In this document: positions 10,303-19,895 of the stretch, piece by piece
Layout of the letters: every line of letters begins with the position of its first letter
Numbering within the stretch: position 1 is the first letter of the stretch
Assembly: GCA_002839285.1 (NCBI GenBank)
Contig: PGXT01000001.1
Location: 79,959-143,958 of the forward strand
Origin: Spirochaetae bacterium HGW-Spirochaetae-5
GTDB taxonomy: Bacteria > Spirochaetota > UBA4802 > UBA5550
DNA length: 64,000 nucleotides
Reading direction: 5' to 3'
Notes under the pieces: generated by a model
Told to the model about the DNA's origin: nothing
The model's database searches: none
The model's input: only the letters and a program-made list of their open reading frames with translations
Translations under genes and position numbers: made by a program

Positions 10303-12111
10303 ATGATTATGGATCCTGAAAAAATAAAAGATATGCTGTCCCGTCTCCCTCATGAACCGGGTGTTTACCTTATGCTTGGAAGTGACGGGGCAATTATATA
10401 TATCGGAAAAGCTAATTCCCTGAAAAAAAGGGTCACATCGTATTTCCAGAAAAAAGATCACGATCCGAAAACATCCATACTTGTAAAAAATATTTCGGAT
10501 ATAGAATACATTGTAACAGATACCGAAATCGAAGCGCTCCTCTTTGAGAGCAACCTGATAAAAAAACACAAACCGAAATTCAATGTCCGCCTGAAAGATG
10601 ACAAGAGATATCCATATATTGCAGTAACAATGAATGAAGAGTACCCGAGAGTAATCTACACAAGATATATCAACAGAAATACAGATAAATATTTCGGTCC
10701 ATATACAGATGCACGGGCGGCAAAAAACAGCGCCGCAATGATAAACAATCTTTTTAAACTCAAAACATGCAGACGACCGCTCCCCCTTAAGGATGACGAA
10801 AGGCCATGCATCAATTACCAGATAAAAAAGTGTTCCGGCGCATGCCGGGGGATTATTACTAAGGAAGAGTACCGCTCTCTCATTGATGATGCTGTGAATT
10901 TTCTTGAAGGTAATATCGACCCTGTGATGAACAGTCTAAACAGCAGGATGAAGGAGTATTCTGAGAAAATGAATTTTGAAAAAGCCGCATCGGTCAGAGA
11001 TATTATTTACGACATTCAGAAGATTTCACAGACACAGAGTGTTGATATACCAACGGTTATTGATCAGGACTGCATCAGCACCGGAATCTTCGGCGGTGAG
11101 GCGATTGTTGTACTCTTTGAATTCAGGCACGGAATTCTTACCGGGAGAAAAATCAATATTTTTGACAACGCGGAGTATTCCACTCCTGAAGAAATTCTAC
11201 GGATTTTTATTCTCGATTACTACAGGGATAAAGAAATTCCCGGGAGAGTTGTAACGGAATATGGAGTTCCCGATTATAAACTAATTGCGGAACATCTCTC
11301 GGAGAAGAGCGGAAAGAAAATTTCACTTGTTCAGGCGGGTTCACAGGATGACAAGGGGATTATGAGCATGATACGGAAGAATATCGATATAATTGCGGCT
11401 GACAGGAAGTCGACGGAAGAGAATAATCCTGCGGCAGGTCTTCTGGAGCTTAAAGACACTCTGGCCCTGAATAGTGAACCCGACGTAATGGAGTGTTTCG
11501 ATATTTCAAATTTTCAGGGTACAGATTCAGTTGCGTCAATGGTTCAATTCCGGCTGGGGAGAGCCGACAAGAGCAATTACCGGAGATATAAAATCAGAGG
11601 TTACGAATCATCCAATGATCCGGGGATGATTCACGAAGCAGTTTCAAGGAGACTGCAGTATCTGGTAAACGAAAATCTGGAGCTGCCCGATCTTATTGTA
11701 ATAGACGGCGGTCCCACTCAGCTGACAAGGGCAATTGAAGCGGCGGCAAATTTTAACCTGGATATCAATATTATATCAGTTGCAAAAAGATTTGAAGAGA
11801 TCTATACGGCCCCGGATACCACTCCGATCAGACTGCCCGAGAACTCCCCTGCCCTTAAACTTATTCAGCGGCTGCGCGACGAAGCTCACCGTTTTGCAGT
11901 TACCTATCACAGGAATCTGCGGGACAAAAAACTCACATCTTCAGTACTGGATAAAATTCCCGATATTGGTGATAAAACAAAAAAACTCCTTCTTAAACAT
12001 TTCGGTTCAGTGGAACAGATAAGCGAGGCAACTCTGGAAGAACTGGCATCTGCAGAGGGGATTGGAGATAAAACTGCACGGAAGATTTACGATTTTTTCA
12101 GGAATAGATGA
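10303..12111 (+). CDS. uvrC: excinuclease ABC subunit C (UvrC)
   Basis: GIY-YIG LPHEPGVYLMLGSDGAIIYIGKANSLKKRVTSYF; UvrC RNaseH-like MECFDISNFQGTDSVASMV; C-terminal HhH. Confidence 0.97.
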   Translation: MIMDPEKIKDMLSRLPHEPGVYLMLGSDGAIIYIGKANSLKKRVTSYFQKKDHDPKTSILVKNISDIEYIVTDTEIEALLFESNLIKKHKPKFNVRLKDDKRYPYIAVTMNEEYPRVIYTRYINRNTDKYFGPYTDARAAKNSAAMINNLFKLKTCRRPLPLKDDERPCINYQIKKCSGACRGIITKEEYRSLIDDAVNFLEGNIDPVMNSLNSRMKEYSEKMNFEKAASVRDIIYDIQKISQTQSVDIPTVIDQDCISTGIFGGEAIVVLFEFRHGILTGRKINIFDNAEYSTPEEILRIFILDYYRDKEIPGRVVTEYGVPDYKLIAEHLSEKSGKKISLVQAGSQDDKGIMSMIRKNIDIIAADRKSTEENNPAAGLLELKDTLALNSEPDVMECFDISNFQGTDSVASMVQFRLGRADKSNYRRYKIRGYESSNDPGMIHEAVSRRLQYLVNENLELPDLIVIDGGPTQLTRAIEAAANFNLDINIISVAKRFEEIYTAPDTTPIRLPENSPALKLIQRLRDEAHRFAVTYHRNLRDKKLTSSVLDKIPDIGDKTKKLLLKHFGSVEQISEATLEELASAEGIGDKTARKIYDFFRNR

Positions 12112-12165
12112 CAAATAACGCTATTTTAAGAATGTTACAACATTTTCGATTAAATTGAACAACCT

Positions 12166-12316
12166 TACCCTTCGGCTCCGCTCAGGGAGCGGTATCTGAG
12201 CTGACCGCGCAACATATATTCTGGCTGAGCGGAGCCGAAGCCTGAAATGAGATGATTACCGGGTCGCTGCCTTGATAATACCTCATTTCAGGCGTTTGCA
12301 AAGCATACGCACCTCC
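12166..12316. repeat. copy of triple-hairpin repeat (diverged)
   Basis: cttcggctccgctcag...ctgagcggagccgaag, then cctgaaatgag...ctcatttcagg, then gcgtttgcaaagcatacgc. Confidence 0.6.
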
Positions 12317-12356
12317 GATAAAATTACGCGGCTTACTTATGAGTTACTGAAATTTA

Positions 12357-12431
12357 TAACTGCTCAAAAACTAGTGAAATTCCTCTCCGGCGCGGAGGAA
12401 AGCAATTTCACCACCAATTTATGAGTAGTTA
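12357..12431. repeat. long imperfect hairpin
   Basis: taactgctca...gtgaaatt-cctc..gagg-aatttcac...tgagtagtta. Confidence 0.5.
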
Positions 12432-12505
12432 CTGAAATTTTTTCTTTTGATATACTATTTTTCTTTACAAGCTGAACGGTTCTGTATTATTTGTTTTTAT
12501 TAACT

Positions 12506-12579
12506 CGGGGCGTAGCGCAGCCCGGTAGCGTACTTGAATGGGGTTCAAGTGGTCGGAGGTTCGAATCCTCTCGCCCCGA
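12506..12579 (+). tRNA. tRNA-Pro (anticodon GGG)
   Basis: CGGGGCG acceptor pairs with CGCCCCG; CTTGA-atGGGgt-TCAAG anticodon arm; GGTTCGAATCC T arm; discriminator A. Confidence 0.95.
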
Positions 12580-12582
12580 ATA
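12536..12582 (+). repeat. attL core (47-bp direct repeat)
   Basis: gaatggggttcaagtggtcggaggttcgaatcctctcgccccgaata identical to 53269-53315. Confidence 0.95.
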
Positions 12583-12610
12583 GAAAGCTCTGATTATATC
12601 AGGGCTTTCT
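12582..12610 (+). terminator. phage-borne terminator-like hairpin after tRNA-Pro
   Basis: agaaagctctgattatatcagggctttct followed by cgttttt. Confidence 0.7.
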
Positions 12611-12670
12611 CGTTTTTACGCATAACGCACTGTTAGTCCCACTACTTTCGTTGCACATATATTGCACAGC

Positions 12671-13753
12671 CTAAATAACACGTTTAATCTTTACTACATT
12701 ATCCATTCTACCTGCTTTTTCCTGAAGATCGTGTCTGGAGAACATGGCATATCTTTTTTGTGTTGTCTGAATAGACTCATGCCCTAATAAGCTCTGAATA
12801 TCTTCAAGACTTACACCCTGATCAAGTAGAGTCTGAGCATAAATATGACGCAGGTCATGAAAATGCAGGTCTGTACCATCACTTATTTTTCTGAAAGAAA
12901 TCATATTCAAAAGCTTACCCCACTGTTTCCGGAGAATGTTATCAGTATATTCTCCAACAACCAGAGAACTGTTATTCTTCATAGAAGACAGTATCTCCAT
13001 TGCTGCAGGAGTTATGGGAACAATCCTTGCCTTTTTGGATTTAGTCTTGTGAGCTGAAAGCCTTATAAAGCGCGAATCAAAATGCACTTCAGACCAATCA
13101 AGAGTGAGTATCTCTTTTTTTCTCATACCGGTCAAAAGAGCGATTACAATAACATTATAAAACTGTCTGTCGATTGTTTGCGCCTTGAGTAAAAACTCTT
13201 CAAGCTGCTCCCTTGATATCCTGACTTCGCGCTCGTTATTTTCTTTAAGTTTAGTCAGAGCAACCGGATTGATAGTGTTGATATATTCCTTACGTATGCA
13301 GTATGAAAAGAACGAAGAAAGGCAGGCCAGATCCCGATTGATTGTAGCATTGCTCACCTTACCTTTTACCCTGGTATTAGCATGTAATGCAAAGACCTTA
13401 TTCCTTCTCCACGTAATGAAATCATCAACATGCGATCGTCTGAAATCAGAGAGTAAAATATTCTTAAAGCAGCTTTTAAACCTCAGTATGGATCTTGATT
13501 CGGCATTTAAAGCTTTTGCAGATTTATTTTGCTCCACATGTATTAAATATTCATCTAAAATTTCAAAGAACTTGAACTGCTTTGTTACGCCTAAAAGAAT
13601 TTTACCTTCCCATTCCCTGAAGAGTGCATCCACCGCAGATTTACGGCACGTGACAACCTTCCGAAACTGATCCCCCTTAAATCTGATATAGAACTGATAT
13701 TTTATATAACCCTTTTCTACACCGGACTGGTCTGTTACTTCTTTGTAGCCCAT
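12671..13753 (-). CDS. int: tyrosine recombinase/phage integrase
   Basis: R..HxxR..Y motifs: ALLTGMRKKEILTLDW, LHFHDLRHIYAQTLLDQGVSLEDIQSLLGHESIQTTQKRYA. Confidence 0.96.
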   Translation of the reverse strand: MGYKEVTDQSGVEKGYIKYQFYIRFKGDQFRKVVTCRKSAVDALFREWEGKILLGVTKQFKFFEILDEYLIHVEQNKSAKALNAESRSILRFKSCFKNILLSDFRRSHVDDFITWRRNKVFALHANTRVKGKVSNATINRDLACLSSFFSYCIRKEYINTINPVALTKLKENNEREVRISREQLEEFLLKAQTIDRQFYNVIVIALLTGMRKKEILTLDWSEVHFDSRFIRLSAHKTKSKKARIVPITPAAMEILSSMKNNSSLVVGEYTDNILRKQWGKLLNMISFRKISDGTDLHFHDLRHIYAQTLLDQGVSLEDIQSLLGHESIQTTQKRYAMFSRHDLQEKAGRMDNVVKIKRVI

Positions 13754-13832
13754 TTAAACCCTCCTGTACTGCAAAAGAGGGCACATTGTGATATGGTCAC
13801 AATATGGCCCTCTTATAATGTTTCGTCAATAT

Positions 13833-14015
13833 TTATTTGACCAGGTGATTATGTTTGATTGCTGCAATAACCTCTTCCGGATCGAAGAGATATGACTTTT
13901 TAGACGGTGAGTATGCCGGGATCTTCTTCTCCCTCACCATCTTGCGGATTGTCCAGATGGGAACTCCGATTATTTCTGAAAGTTTATCTGATGTAACCAA
14001 TTGACTCATTGACAC
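13833..14015 (-). CDS. excisionase-like helix-turn-helix DNA-binding protein
   Basis: QLVTSDKLSEIIGVPIWTIRKMVREKKIPAYSPSKKSYLFDPEEVIAAI, HTH_17-type, next to integrase. Confidence 0.8.
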   Translation of the reverse strand: MSMSQLVTSDKLSEIIGVPIWTIRKMVREKKIPAYSPSKKSYLFDPEEVIAAIKHNHLVK

Positions 14016-14366
14016 TCCTCCTGTTTCAATTTATGGACTGATAATCCAATACACTGAAACATGTCAACTTAAATACGGTTAATATAAATATTTTCCAACG
14101 ATAAACCGGTTAAAAATTGGTTTAATATATTTTTAGCAATTAATAACTTTTTTGAAACATTAATTTACCTATTTTTACTGACATTCGACACTATATTTTT
14201 TAATAAAATATTGAATATACAAATATGTTATATTTGTTAACAGTCGGTGAAGCAAGGAGGCTCACCTATCCTAATTTAGTCAGGAGTTAATTCATGGATG
14301 AATTAAAATCAACCAACCCAAAATTAAGCTTTTACCTTGATAAAATAATTGATGTTCTAAAACTAA

Positions 14367-14759
14367 TTAAAGAGAGCGTCTCTCCTCAAGACTCTTCTCC
14401 ATATTTTGCTTGTACTGATCCAGAGTTGACTGCATCATCTCTACTATCTGAAGAACATTCTCCATGATCTTCACCTGGATATCTTCCGGCATATGTTCAA
14501 CGAGCTGAGCAATTGTAATCCATCGCGGATCAACCCCGGTAATATTCTTAAAGTCGGTATCATTTATAAAAAATCGATAAAGCGGTAGTTCCGGTGCGAC
14601 CTTCTCAATATAATTTGCAATAACGTCTATCTGCGGAGAATGATTTCGTTCAATATTTGACAATGTAGTCTGAGGGAGATCCATCATCTTTGCACATACG
14701 GTCTGAGACAGACCTTTATCCTCTCTTAGTTTTCTTAATTTCAAACCATAATGTTCCAT
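14367..14759 (-). CDS. Xre-family (CI-like) repressor
   Basis: LRKLREDKGLSQTVCAKMMDLPQTTLSNIERNHSPQIDVIANYI. Confidence 0.85.
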   Translation of the reverse strand: MEHYGLKLRKLREDKGLSQTVCAKMMDLPQTTLSNIERNHSPQIDVIANYIEKVAPELPLYRFFINDTDFKNITGVDPRWITIAQLVEHMPEDIQVKIMENVLQIVEMMQSTLDQYKQNMEKSLEERRSL

Positions 14760-14900
14760 TCATTTAACCTCTCGATGTATATTCTAATCTTATTTCGGAA
14801 TAAATCAATAAAAATTTAGCTATTTAACCAATTTTTCGTTGACTTTTAACATTATTTCCGCTTAACAGTTTACAAACTAATTTTATAATGGTTAAAATGT

Positions 14901-15065
14901 ATGGATATTAAAATCAAAACACGTAAAGTCACACGCAGTTTCTATATCCCCATCACAATTCTTGATGAGGTCGAGGAGATTACACGACCAGCTAAAGGGA
15001 TGAATGTTAACAAAGCTGTAAACGAAGGTTTAGTATTATGGCTAAAAAAACAAAAGGAGGATTAG
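14901..15065 (+). CDS. small ribbon-helix-helix-like protein, 54 aa
   Basis: Read from sequence: MDIKIKTRKVTRSFYIPITILDEVEEITRPAKGMNVNKAVNEGLVLWLKKQKED; divergent from repressor. Confidence 0.6.
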   Translation: MDIKIKTRKVTRSFYIPITILDEVEEITRPAKGMNVNKAVNEGLVLWLKKQKED

Positions 15066-15072
15066 TATACCA

Positions 15073-15897
15073 ATGAATGACCTTCAAATCTTCAATTACG
15101 AATCAAAACAAATCCGCACAGTAATAATAAACAATGAACCCTGGTGGGTTGCTAAAGATGTATGTGATATTCTTGAATTAAACAATATCACAGAATCATT
15201 AAGAAGAATTGATCCATCCGACCTGACTTCAATTAAATTGAACTCAGGTGGCCAGAATAGGGAAATGATGATTGTTAACGAATCCGGCCTTTATTCTCTA
15301 ATTCTCAGATCAAACAAACCCGAAGCAAAAAACTTTAGAAAATGGATCACCTCTGAAGTTCTCCCCTCCATACGTAAAACCGGACAGTACAACATAGAAA
15401 CAGATCCCTCAAAGTTAATAGCACAGGCCGTACTTGTTGCTAACAGAATCCTGGAAGAACAGAGGCCCCTTGTCGAATTTGCAAAGTCAGTGAGAGAATC
15501 AAAAAACGGAGTACTTGTCCGTCATCTTGCAAAGAACCTACGCCCGGCGACCGGAGAAAAACGTTTATACGAATGGTTAAGGCAGAATAAAATAATTATG
15601 CCTGAGTCTACTGAACCATATCAGCAATACATCGACAGCGGATATTTTGAAATGAGAGAGAATGTCTTCGATGTTCCCGAAGGTGGAAAGCATATCTCAT
15701 ATACCTCGCTTGTAACCGGTAAAGGACAGATCTATATCGAAAAAAAATGGAGAGAACAGCATGAACGACCTTCATTCAGCAATTCAAAACATCCGGAGAA
15801 CTTTAAACATACAGGTTCAGAAAGGGAACCGGAACGCGGAGTTCCTGCTCTTACATCTTCCGGACATAAAAAGATTAAAGAGGAGGCCTTAAACTGA
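15073..15897 (+). CDS. BRO-N domain phage antirepressor
   Basis: IRTVIINNEPWWVAKDVCDILELNN...NESGLYSLILRSNKPEAKNFRKWITSEVLPSIRKTGQY; C-terminal ANT-like region. Confidence 0.93.
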   Translation: MNDLQIFNYESKQIRTVIINNEPWWVAKDVCDILELNNITESLRRIDPSDLTSIKLNSGGQNREMMIVNESGLYSLILRSNKPEAKNFRKWITSEVLPSIRKTGQYNIETDPSKLIAQAVLVANRILEEQRPLVEFAKSVRESKNGVLVRHLAKNLRPATGEKRLYEWLRQNKIIMPESTEPYQQYIDSGYFEMRENVFDVPEGGKHISYTSLVTGKGQIYIEKKWREQHERPSFSNSKHPENFKHTGSEREPERGVPALTSSGHKKIKEEALN

Positions 15898-16055
15898 TGA
15901 ATACACGTTTTGATCGAGGTGCATACAACACATCAAACTCAAAATGTAAAGTATGCAAAAACCCGGCAGTACAGCCTTTTACTGAAGGAAAACCGTATTG
16001 CGTAAGGTGTAATATTTCAATTCCTGAATGGATGATATCCGGGAGGGGACGATGA
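15897..16055 (+). CDS. small zinc-finger-like protein, 52 aa
   Basis: Read from sequence: MNTRFDRGAYNTSNSKCKVCKNPAVQPFTEGKPYCVRCNISIPEWMISGRGR; overlaps upstream stop (TGATG). Confidence 0.5.
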   Translation: MNTRFDRGAYNTSNSKCKVCKNPAVQPFTEGKPYCVRCNISIPEWMISGRGR

Positions 16056-16149
16056 TCATTAAAACAACAATACCTCTTCATGGAGATACACCCAGTCTTA
16101 TTAAACGTGAAAACGGAATTACATATTATTATTACAGGAAGGTGAAGTA

Positions 16150-16974
16150 ATGACCGGAATTGTAAAATCGGAACAGAATGAAATAATTACTCCTGAGAAG
16201 ATTAGTGAATACATGAATGTATTCGGAATAGCTGCAAATCTCACAGACATTGAAAAGAGACAGTTTACCGAAATTGCAACTGCTTATCAGCTGAACCCCT
16301 TCAAGCGGGAGATATACTGCATCCCCTATATGAGCAACGTACAGAAGCCTGATGGCACCTGGGAGAAAGAACGGAAGCTATCAATCATTACCGGGTATGA
16401 AACGTATCTAAAGCGAGCTGAAAGGCTTGGCCGGTTGAACGGGTGGAATGTCCAGGTTGCAGGAGATGGAGACAAGCGCGTTGCCAGGATCACAATTCAC
16501 CGTAAAGATTGGGAACATCCATTCACCCATGATGTACACCTTTCTGAGTACAAAGAGAATAATAAAATGTGGAAAGAGAAACCGATGACCATGCTGAAGA
16601 AAGTGGCAATGGCTCAGGGATTCAGACTTGCCTTCCCGGATGAGATGGGGGGACTTCCATATGCCGAAGAGGAGCTTCCCGATACAATGACAAAAGAAAC
16701 GAAGCTGCCGGAGCCCTCCTCTCCTCCGCCGCCGGATGTTACGCCCGATGCACTGAAGAATAATAAAGGTGAGATTGAGCTTGAAAACGGAGATCATAAA
16801 GAGACCATGAAGAGACTCGGGAAATGTAGAAATGAAATTCACATTCAGACATTTCTTAAGCTTAGAGAGAAACGTATCTGGACCGGGGAGGAACTTAAAG
16901 AGCAGGATAACTTTATCTCAATCCTTAGAGATCAATGGAAAGCTGAAGCAGATGCAGCAAAGAATATGAAATAA
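16150..16974 (+). CDS. bet: Bet/RecT-family single-strand annealing recombinase
   Basis: FTEIATAYQLNPFKREIYCIPY...LSIITGYETYLKRAERLGRLNGW...MLKKVAMAQGFRLAFPDEMGGLPYAEEEL. Confidence 0.9.
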   Translation: MTGIVKSEQNEIITPEKISEYMNVFGIAANLTDIEKRQFTEIATAYQLNPFKREIYCIPYMSNVQKPDGTWEKERKLSIITGYETYLKRAERLGRLNGWNVQVAGDGDKRVARITIHRKDWEHPFTHDVHLSEYKENNKMWKEKPMTMLKKVAMAQGFRLAFPDEMGGLPYAEEELPDTMTKETKLPEPSSPPPPDVTPDALKNNKGEIELENGDHKETMKRLGKCRNEIHIQTFLKLREKRIWTGEELKEQDNFISILRDQWKAEADAAKNMK

Positions 16975-16987
16975 GGAGACATAACCA

Positions 16988-17437
16988 GTGGATACTTTAT
17001 CAGAAATCAGAATAAACAATGTAACCCTGTCCGATTTAGGGAACAATCCAAACACCTTCCCTGAAGAGGTAATATGCGCCGGTCTCGATGTAATCAAAGA
17101 TATCAAATTAAAACTTAGAGAGATTGAACAGAACATGACAGCCAATCTGATCAATCGAATGAGAGAGGACAATGCAACAAAGATCCGATTTATAAACCCC
17201 CGGGGAGAAGAGAGAACTCTTACCCTGAAAAATGCGTCTCCAAAGCTTAACGGTGATATTAAAGATCCTGAAGTATTTATCAGAAATTCAGGATTCATTC
17301 CGGAAGCTCTTGGTGAATATAAATTCGTTCCTTTTTCATGGGGAAAGATCAAGGAGCTGCGGAAACAGGGCGGAAACATTCAGCTGGTATGTGACGAGCT
17401 TTATAAAGCAGGTCAACCGAGTATCGAGATTAAGTGA
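16988..17437 (+). CDS. hypothetical phage early protein
   Basis: 149-aa ORF collinear with early operon; GTG/alternative start possible. Confidence 0.6.
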   Translation: MDTLSEIRINNVTLSDLGNNPNTFPEEVICAGLDVIKDIKLKLREIEQNMTANLINRMREDNATKIRFINPRGEERTLTLKNASPKLNGDIKDPEVFIRNSGFIPEALGEYKFVPFSWGKIKELRKQGGNIQLVCDELYKAGQPSIEIK

Positions 17438-17443
17438 GGATAA

Positions 17444-18091
17444 ATGGACGATAATCGAAAATCATATTACGCCATAATCCCGGCCAATGTGAGATATGAT
17501 AAACGGCTCTCACCAAATGCAAAACTCCTCTACGGGGAGATCACGGCTTTATGCAATGAAAAAGGTTACTGCTGGGCGAGTAATGCTTATTTTGCGAATC
17601 TCTATGATGTATCAAACAGGTCAATAACATCCTGGATGAAGAGTCTTAAAGATCACGGATATATATCTATCGAAATTATATATCGCGAGGGTACGGAAGA
17701 AATTCTCCATAGGTATGTAAGAATTCTTCATGGGGGTATAGAAGAAAAACAGCATACCCCTATAGAAGAAAACTTCCAGGATAATAATACAGTTATTAAT
17801 AATACAATTAATACTACATGTGAAGAGGGGGAAAAGCGTAAACGCTTTATCCCACCCACACATGAGGAAGTTGCAGAATACTGCAACAATAACCCCTACC
17901 CTATAAATATTGAATCATTTATAGATTTTTACGAAGCGAAGGGCTGGAAAGTTGGTAATACTAAAATGTCGGACTGGAAAGCTGCTGTAAGAAATTGGTA
18001 CAGAAGAGATAAAGGTAAGCCGCCATCAAGAGCTAAACCGAGCATCGAGGAAAATCTGGAACGATTCAGGAGGATGAGTGATGAATTATGA
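17444..18091 (+). CDS. phage replication initiator-like (helix-turn-helix, lambda O-type)
   Basis: YYAIIPANVRYDKRLSPNAKLLYGEITALCNEKGYCWASNAYFANLYDVSNRSITSWMKSLKDHGYI (HTH_36). Confidence 0.8.
   Translation: MDDNRKSYYAIIPANVRYDKRLSPNAKLLYGEITALCNEKGYCWASNAYFANLYDVSNRSITSWMKSLKDHGYISIEIIYREGTEEILHRYVRILHGGIEEKQHTPIEENFQDNNTVINNTINTTCEEGEKRKRFIPPTHEEVAEYCNNNPYPINIESFIDFYEAKGWKVGNTKMSDWKAAVRNWYRRDKGKPPSRAKPSIEENLERFRRMSDEL
17689..17774 (+). repeat. four iteron-like repeats inside the O-like gene
   Basis: gggtacggaagaaattct / aggtatgtaagaattct / gggtatagaagaaaaac / ccctatagaagaaaact at 22-23-23 bp spacing, followed by AT-rich tract. Confidence 0.5.
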
Positions 18092-18671
18092 AAAATTCAT
18101 GACTGCTCTTGTGGAAGTTTACGGAGTCTATAATTCACCGATCCTGGAAAAGCTGACATTTAAATATATCAAGGAACGTTGGAGAGAATCAGAACTTGAT
18201 GATGTGTTTAAAAGACTGATACTTGTAAAATCGGCGAAGTTCAAAACTCCCCCTGACCCTGCGGAGCTTGAAGAGCTTTTCTTTGCGAAGTCAGAAAAAG
18301 ACTATGAAGCCGAAGCCCTGGGATGGTGGAGCATGATCACCCGTACAGGGAACAGCCTTGATGATGTGATTATATCAGACATCCGGGCACAGTCAGCCAT
18401 AGAAGATATGGGGGGATGGGCCCTGTTCTGCCAGAGAAACCCGGAGAACGAACACTTTCACCAGGCTAAATTTATTAAGTGGTTTATCATGTATAGTCAA
18501 CACAAACCGGAGAGAGAAATGCAGATCTTAATCGGCGACAGCGTAAAGCGAAAAACTCCGCTGATGTTTGGAGATAAGGAGAAATGCAGACAGTTCTTAC
18601 AGTTAACCGGGCATAACCCTTCACAGGTTTTAAAAATTGCAGATCAAATAACAAAGGAGATGAGAGTATAA
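18078..18671 (+). CDS. phage replication-associated protein (possible helicase loader)
   Basis: Position after the O-like gene (overlap), size and charge; no firm motif. Confidence 0.45.
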   Translation: MMNYEKFMTALVEVYGVYNSPILEKLTFKYIKERWRESELDDVFKRLILVKSAKFKTPPDPAELEELFFAKSEKDYEAEALGWWSMITRTGNSLDDVIISDIRAQSAIEDMGGWALFCQRNPENEHFHQAKFIKWFIMYSQHKPEREMQILIGDSVKRKTPLMFGDKEKCRQFLQLTGHNPSQVLKIADQITKEMRV

Positions 18672-18672
18672 T

Positions 18673-19116
18673 ATGGCAACAGATATAAACAGAGTCCTGA
18701 TCATCGGAAGGCTTACGAGAGATCCCGAAATGAGATACACACCGGCCGGAACAGCGGTATGCAGCTTTGCAGTAGCGAACAGTAAAACATACTCACAGAA
18801 TGGAGAAAAGAAAGAACAGGTTTCTTTTATCGATTGTGTAGCATGGGCTAAGCTTGCAGAGGTAATAGTCGAATACTGCAGAAAAGGTTACAGAGTGGCC
18901 ATTGACGGAAAACTGGTTCAAAGAAGATGGCAGGATGACAGCGGAAATACCAGGTCAAAGCTCGAAGTCCAGGTTGAAAATATACAGTTACTTCAGGGAA
19001 AAACCGGAGAGACACAAAAGCAGCCTGCAGCAGAAACGGGTAATATGTTTAACGGAACCGATGTTTCCGGAGAGGATTTTGAAAATCCTTTTGCAGATGA
19101 TGACATTCCCTTCTGA
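18673..19116 (+). CDS. ssb: single-stranded DNA-binding protein
   Basis: INRVLIIGRLTRDPEMRYTPAGTAVCSFAVANSKTY...DDDIPF C-terminal acidic tip. Confidence 0.97.
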   Translation: MATDINRVLIIGRLTRDPEMRYTPAGTAVCSFAVANSKTYSQNGEKKEQVSFIDCVAWAKLAEVIVEYCRKGYRVAIDGKLVQRRWQDDSGNTRSKLEVQVENIQLLQGKTGETQKQPAAETGNMFNGTDVSGEDFENPFADDDIPF

Positions 19117-19124
19117 GGTACTTA

Positions 19125-19418
19125 ATGAAAATCGAGAAGATTATTATCCGGAGAGGCAAAGGGGATTTTTTAAGAATCCCCGGAGTCTGCCTTATGTCAA
19201 AGGTCAGGTTTGATGACCAGGGTTTACCCTTCAGGGAGTATCATATAGATCCTGCACAGATTGAAACGATCATTGAAGGATATGAAAAACATGCTAAGTA
19301 TTTGAATGACTACATCAAAAAACTTAGCAGAATGCTTGAGGAGAAGCGGCCGGATCAATCAGAAATGAAGAATCAAATAGAAACCGGAAACAGATTCGGC
19401 GGCGGATATGGAGATTAA
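19125..19418 (+). CDS. hypothetical phage protein
   Basis: 97-aa ORF in early operon. Confidence 0.55.
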   Translation: MKIEKIIIRRGKGDFLRIPGVCLMSKVRFDDQGLPFREYHIDPAQIETIIEGYEKHAKYLNDYIKKLSRMLEEKRPDQSEMKNQIETGNRFGGGYGD

Positions 19419-19421
19419 CAG

Positions 19422-19886
19422 ATGAAAATTACACTGCTTAAAAAACCGGTTCTTCCGGAGGATGTTGGAACAGTGGCACTGGTTCCGGTAATGCCTTCTG
19501 ATGTAGATAATGTCAATAAATTCGGCGATGGGGAAATTATCCAGGCGGAGGTTAAGAGGGACCGGTTTTATCCGTTGACGCAGAAGTATTGGGCCCTGTG
19601 TAACCTGGTGGCGAATAATTACCGCCGGGAGGGGCTTGAAATGCTTGATCACAAGAATGTTGTGGATGAATATATTAAGCTAAAATTAAATGTGATTGAG
19701 AGCCGGATTGTTTTTCCGGATGGGCGGATTCATGTCAGAACCGGGAGTATTGCGAATAAGGCGAAAGATAAGGATGAATTTCAGGAGTTTTACGACAGGG
19801 CTGTTGAGGTTATGGAGTGGATCTCGGGGATTCCCAGGTTTGAGTTGGAGTTAAACTGGCATGAGTATGAGTGTGTGGTGCAGTGA
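19422..19886 (+). CDS. phage protein, DUF1367-like
   Basis: KITLLKKPVLPEDVG...VKRDRFYPLTQKYWALCNLVANN...SRIVFPDGRIHVRTGSIA. Confidence 0.55.
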   Translation: MKITLLKKPVLPEDVGTVALVPVMPSDVDNVNKFGDGEIIQAEVKRDRFYPLTQKYWALCNLVANNYRREGLEMLDHKNVVDEYIKLKLNVIESRIVFPDGRIHVRTGSIANKAKDKDEFQEFYDRAVEVMEWISGIPRFELELNWHEYECVVQ

Positions 19887-19895
19887 TTCCAGATT

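Noticed and set aside
13185-13670. 161-aa plus-strand ORF
   Set aside because: Antisense to the integrase gene, which has intact catalytic motifs
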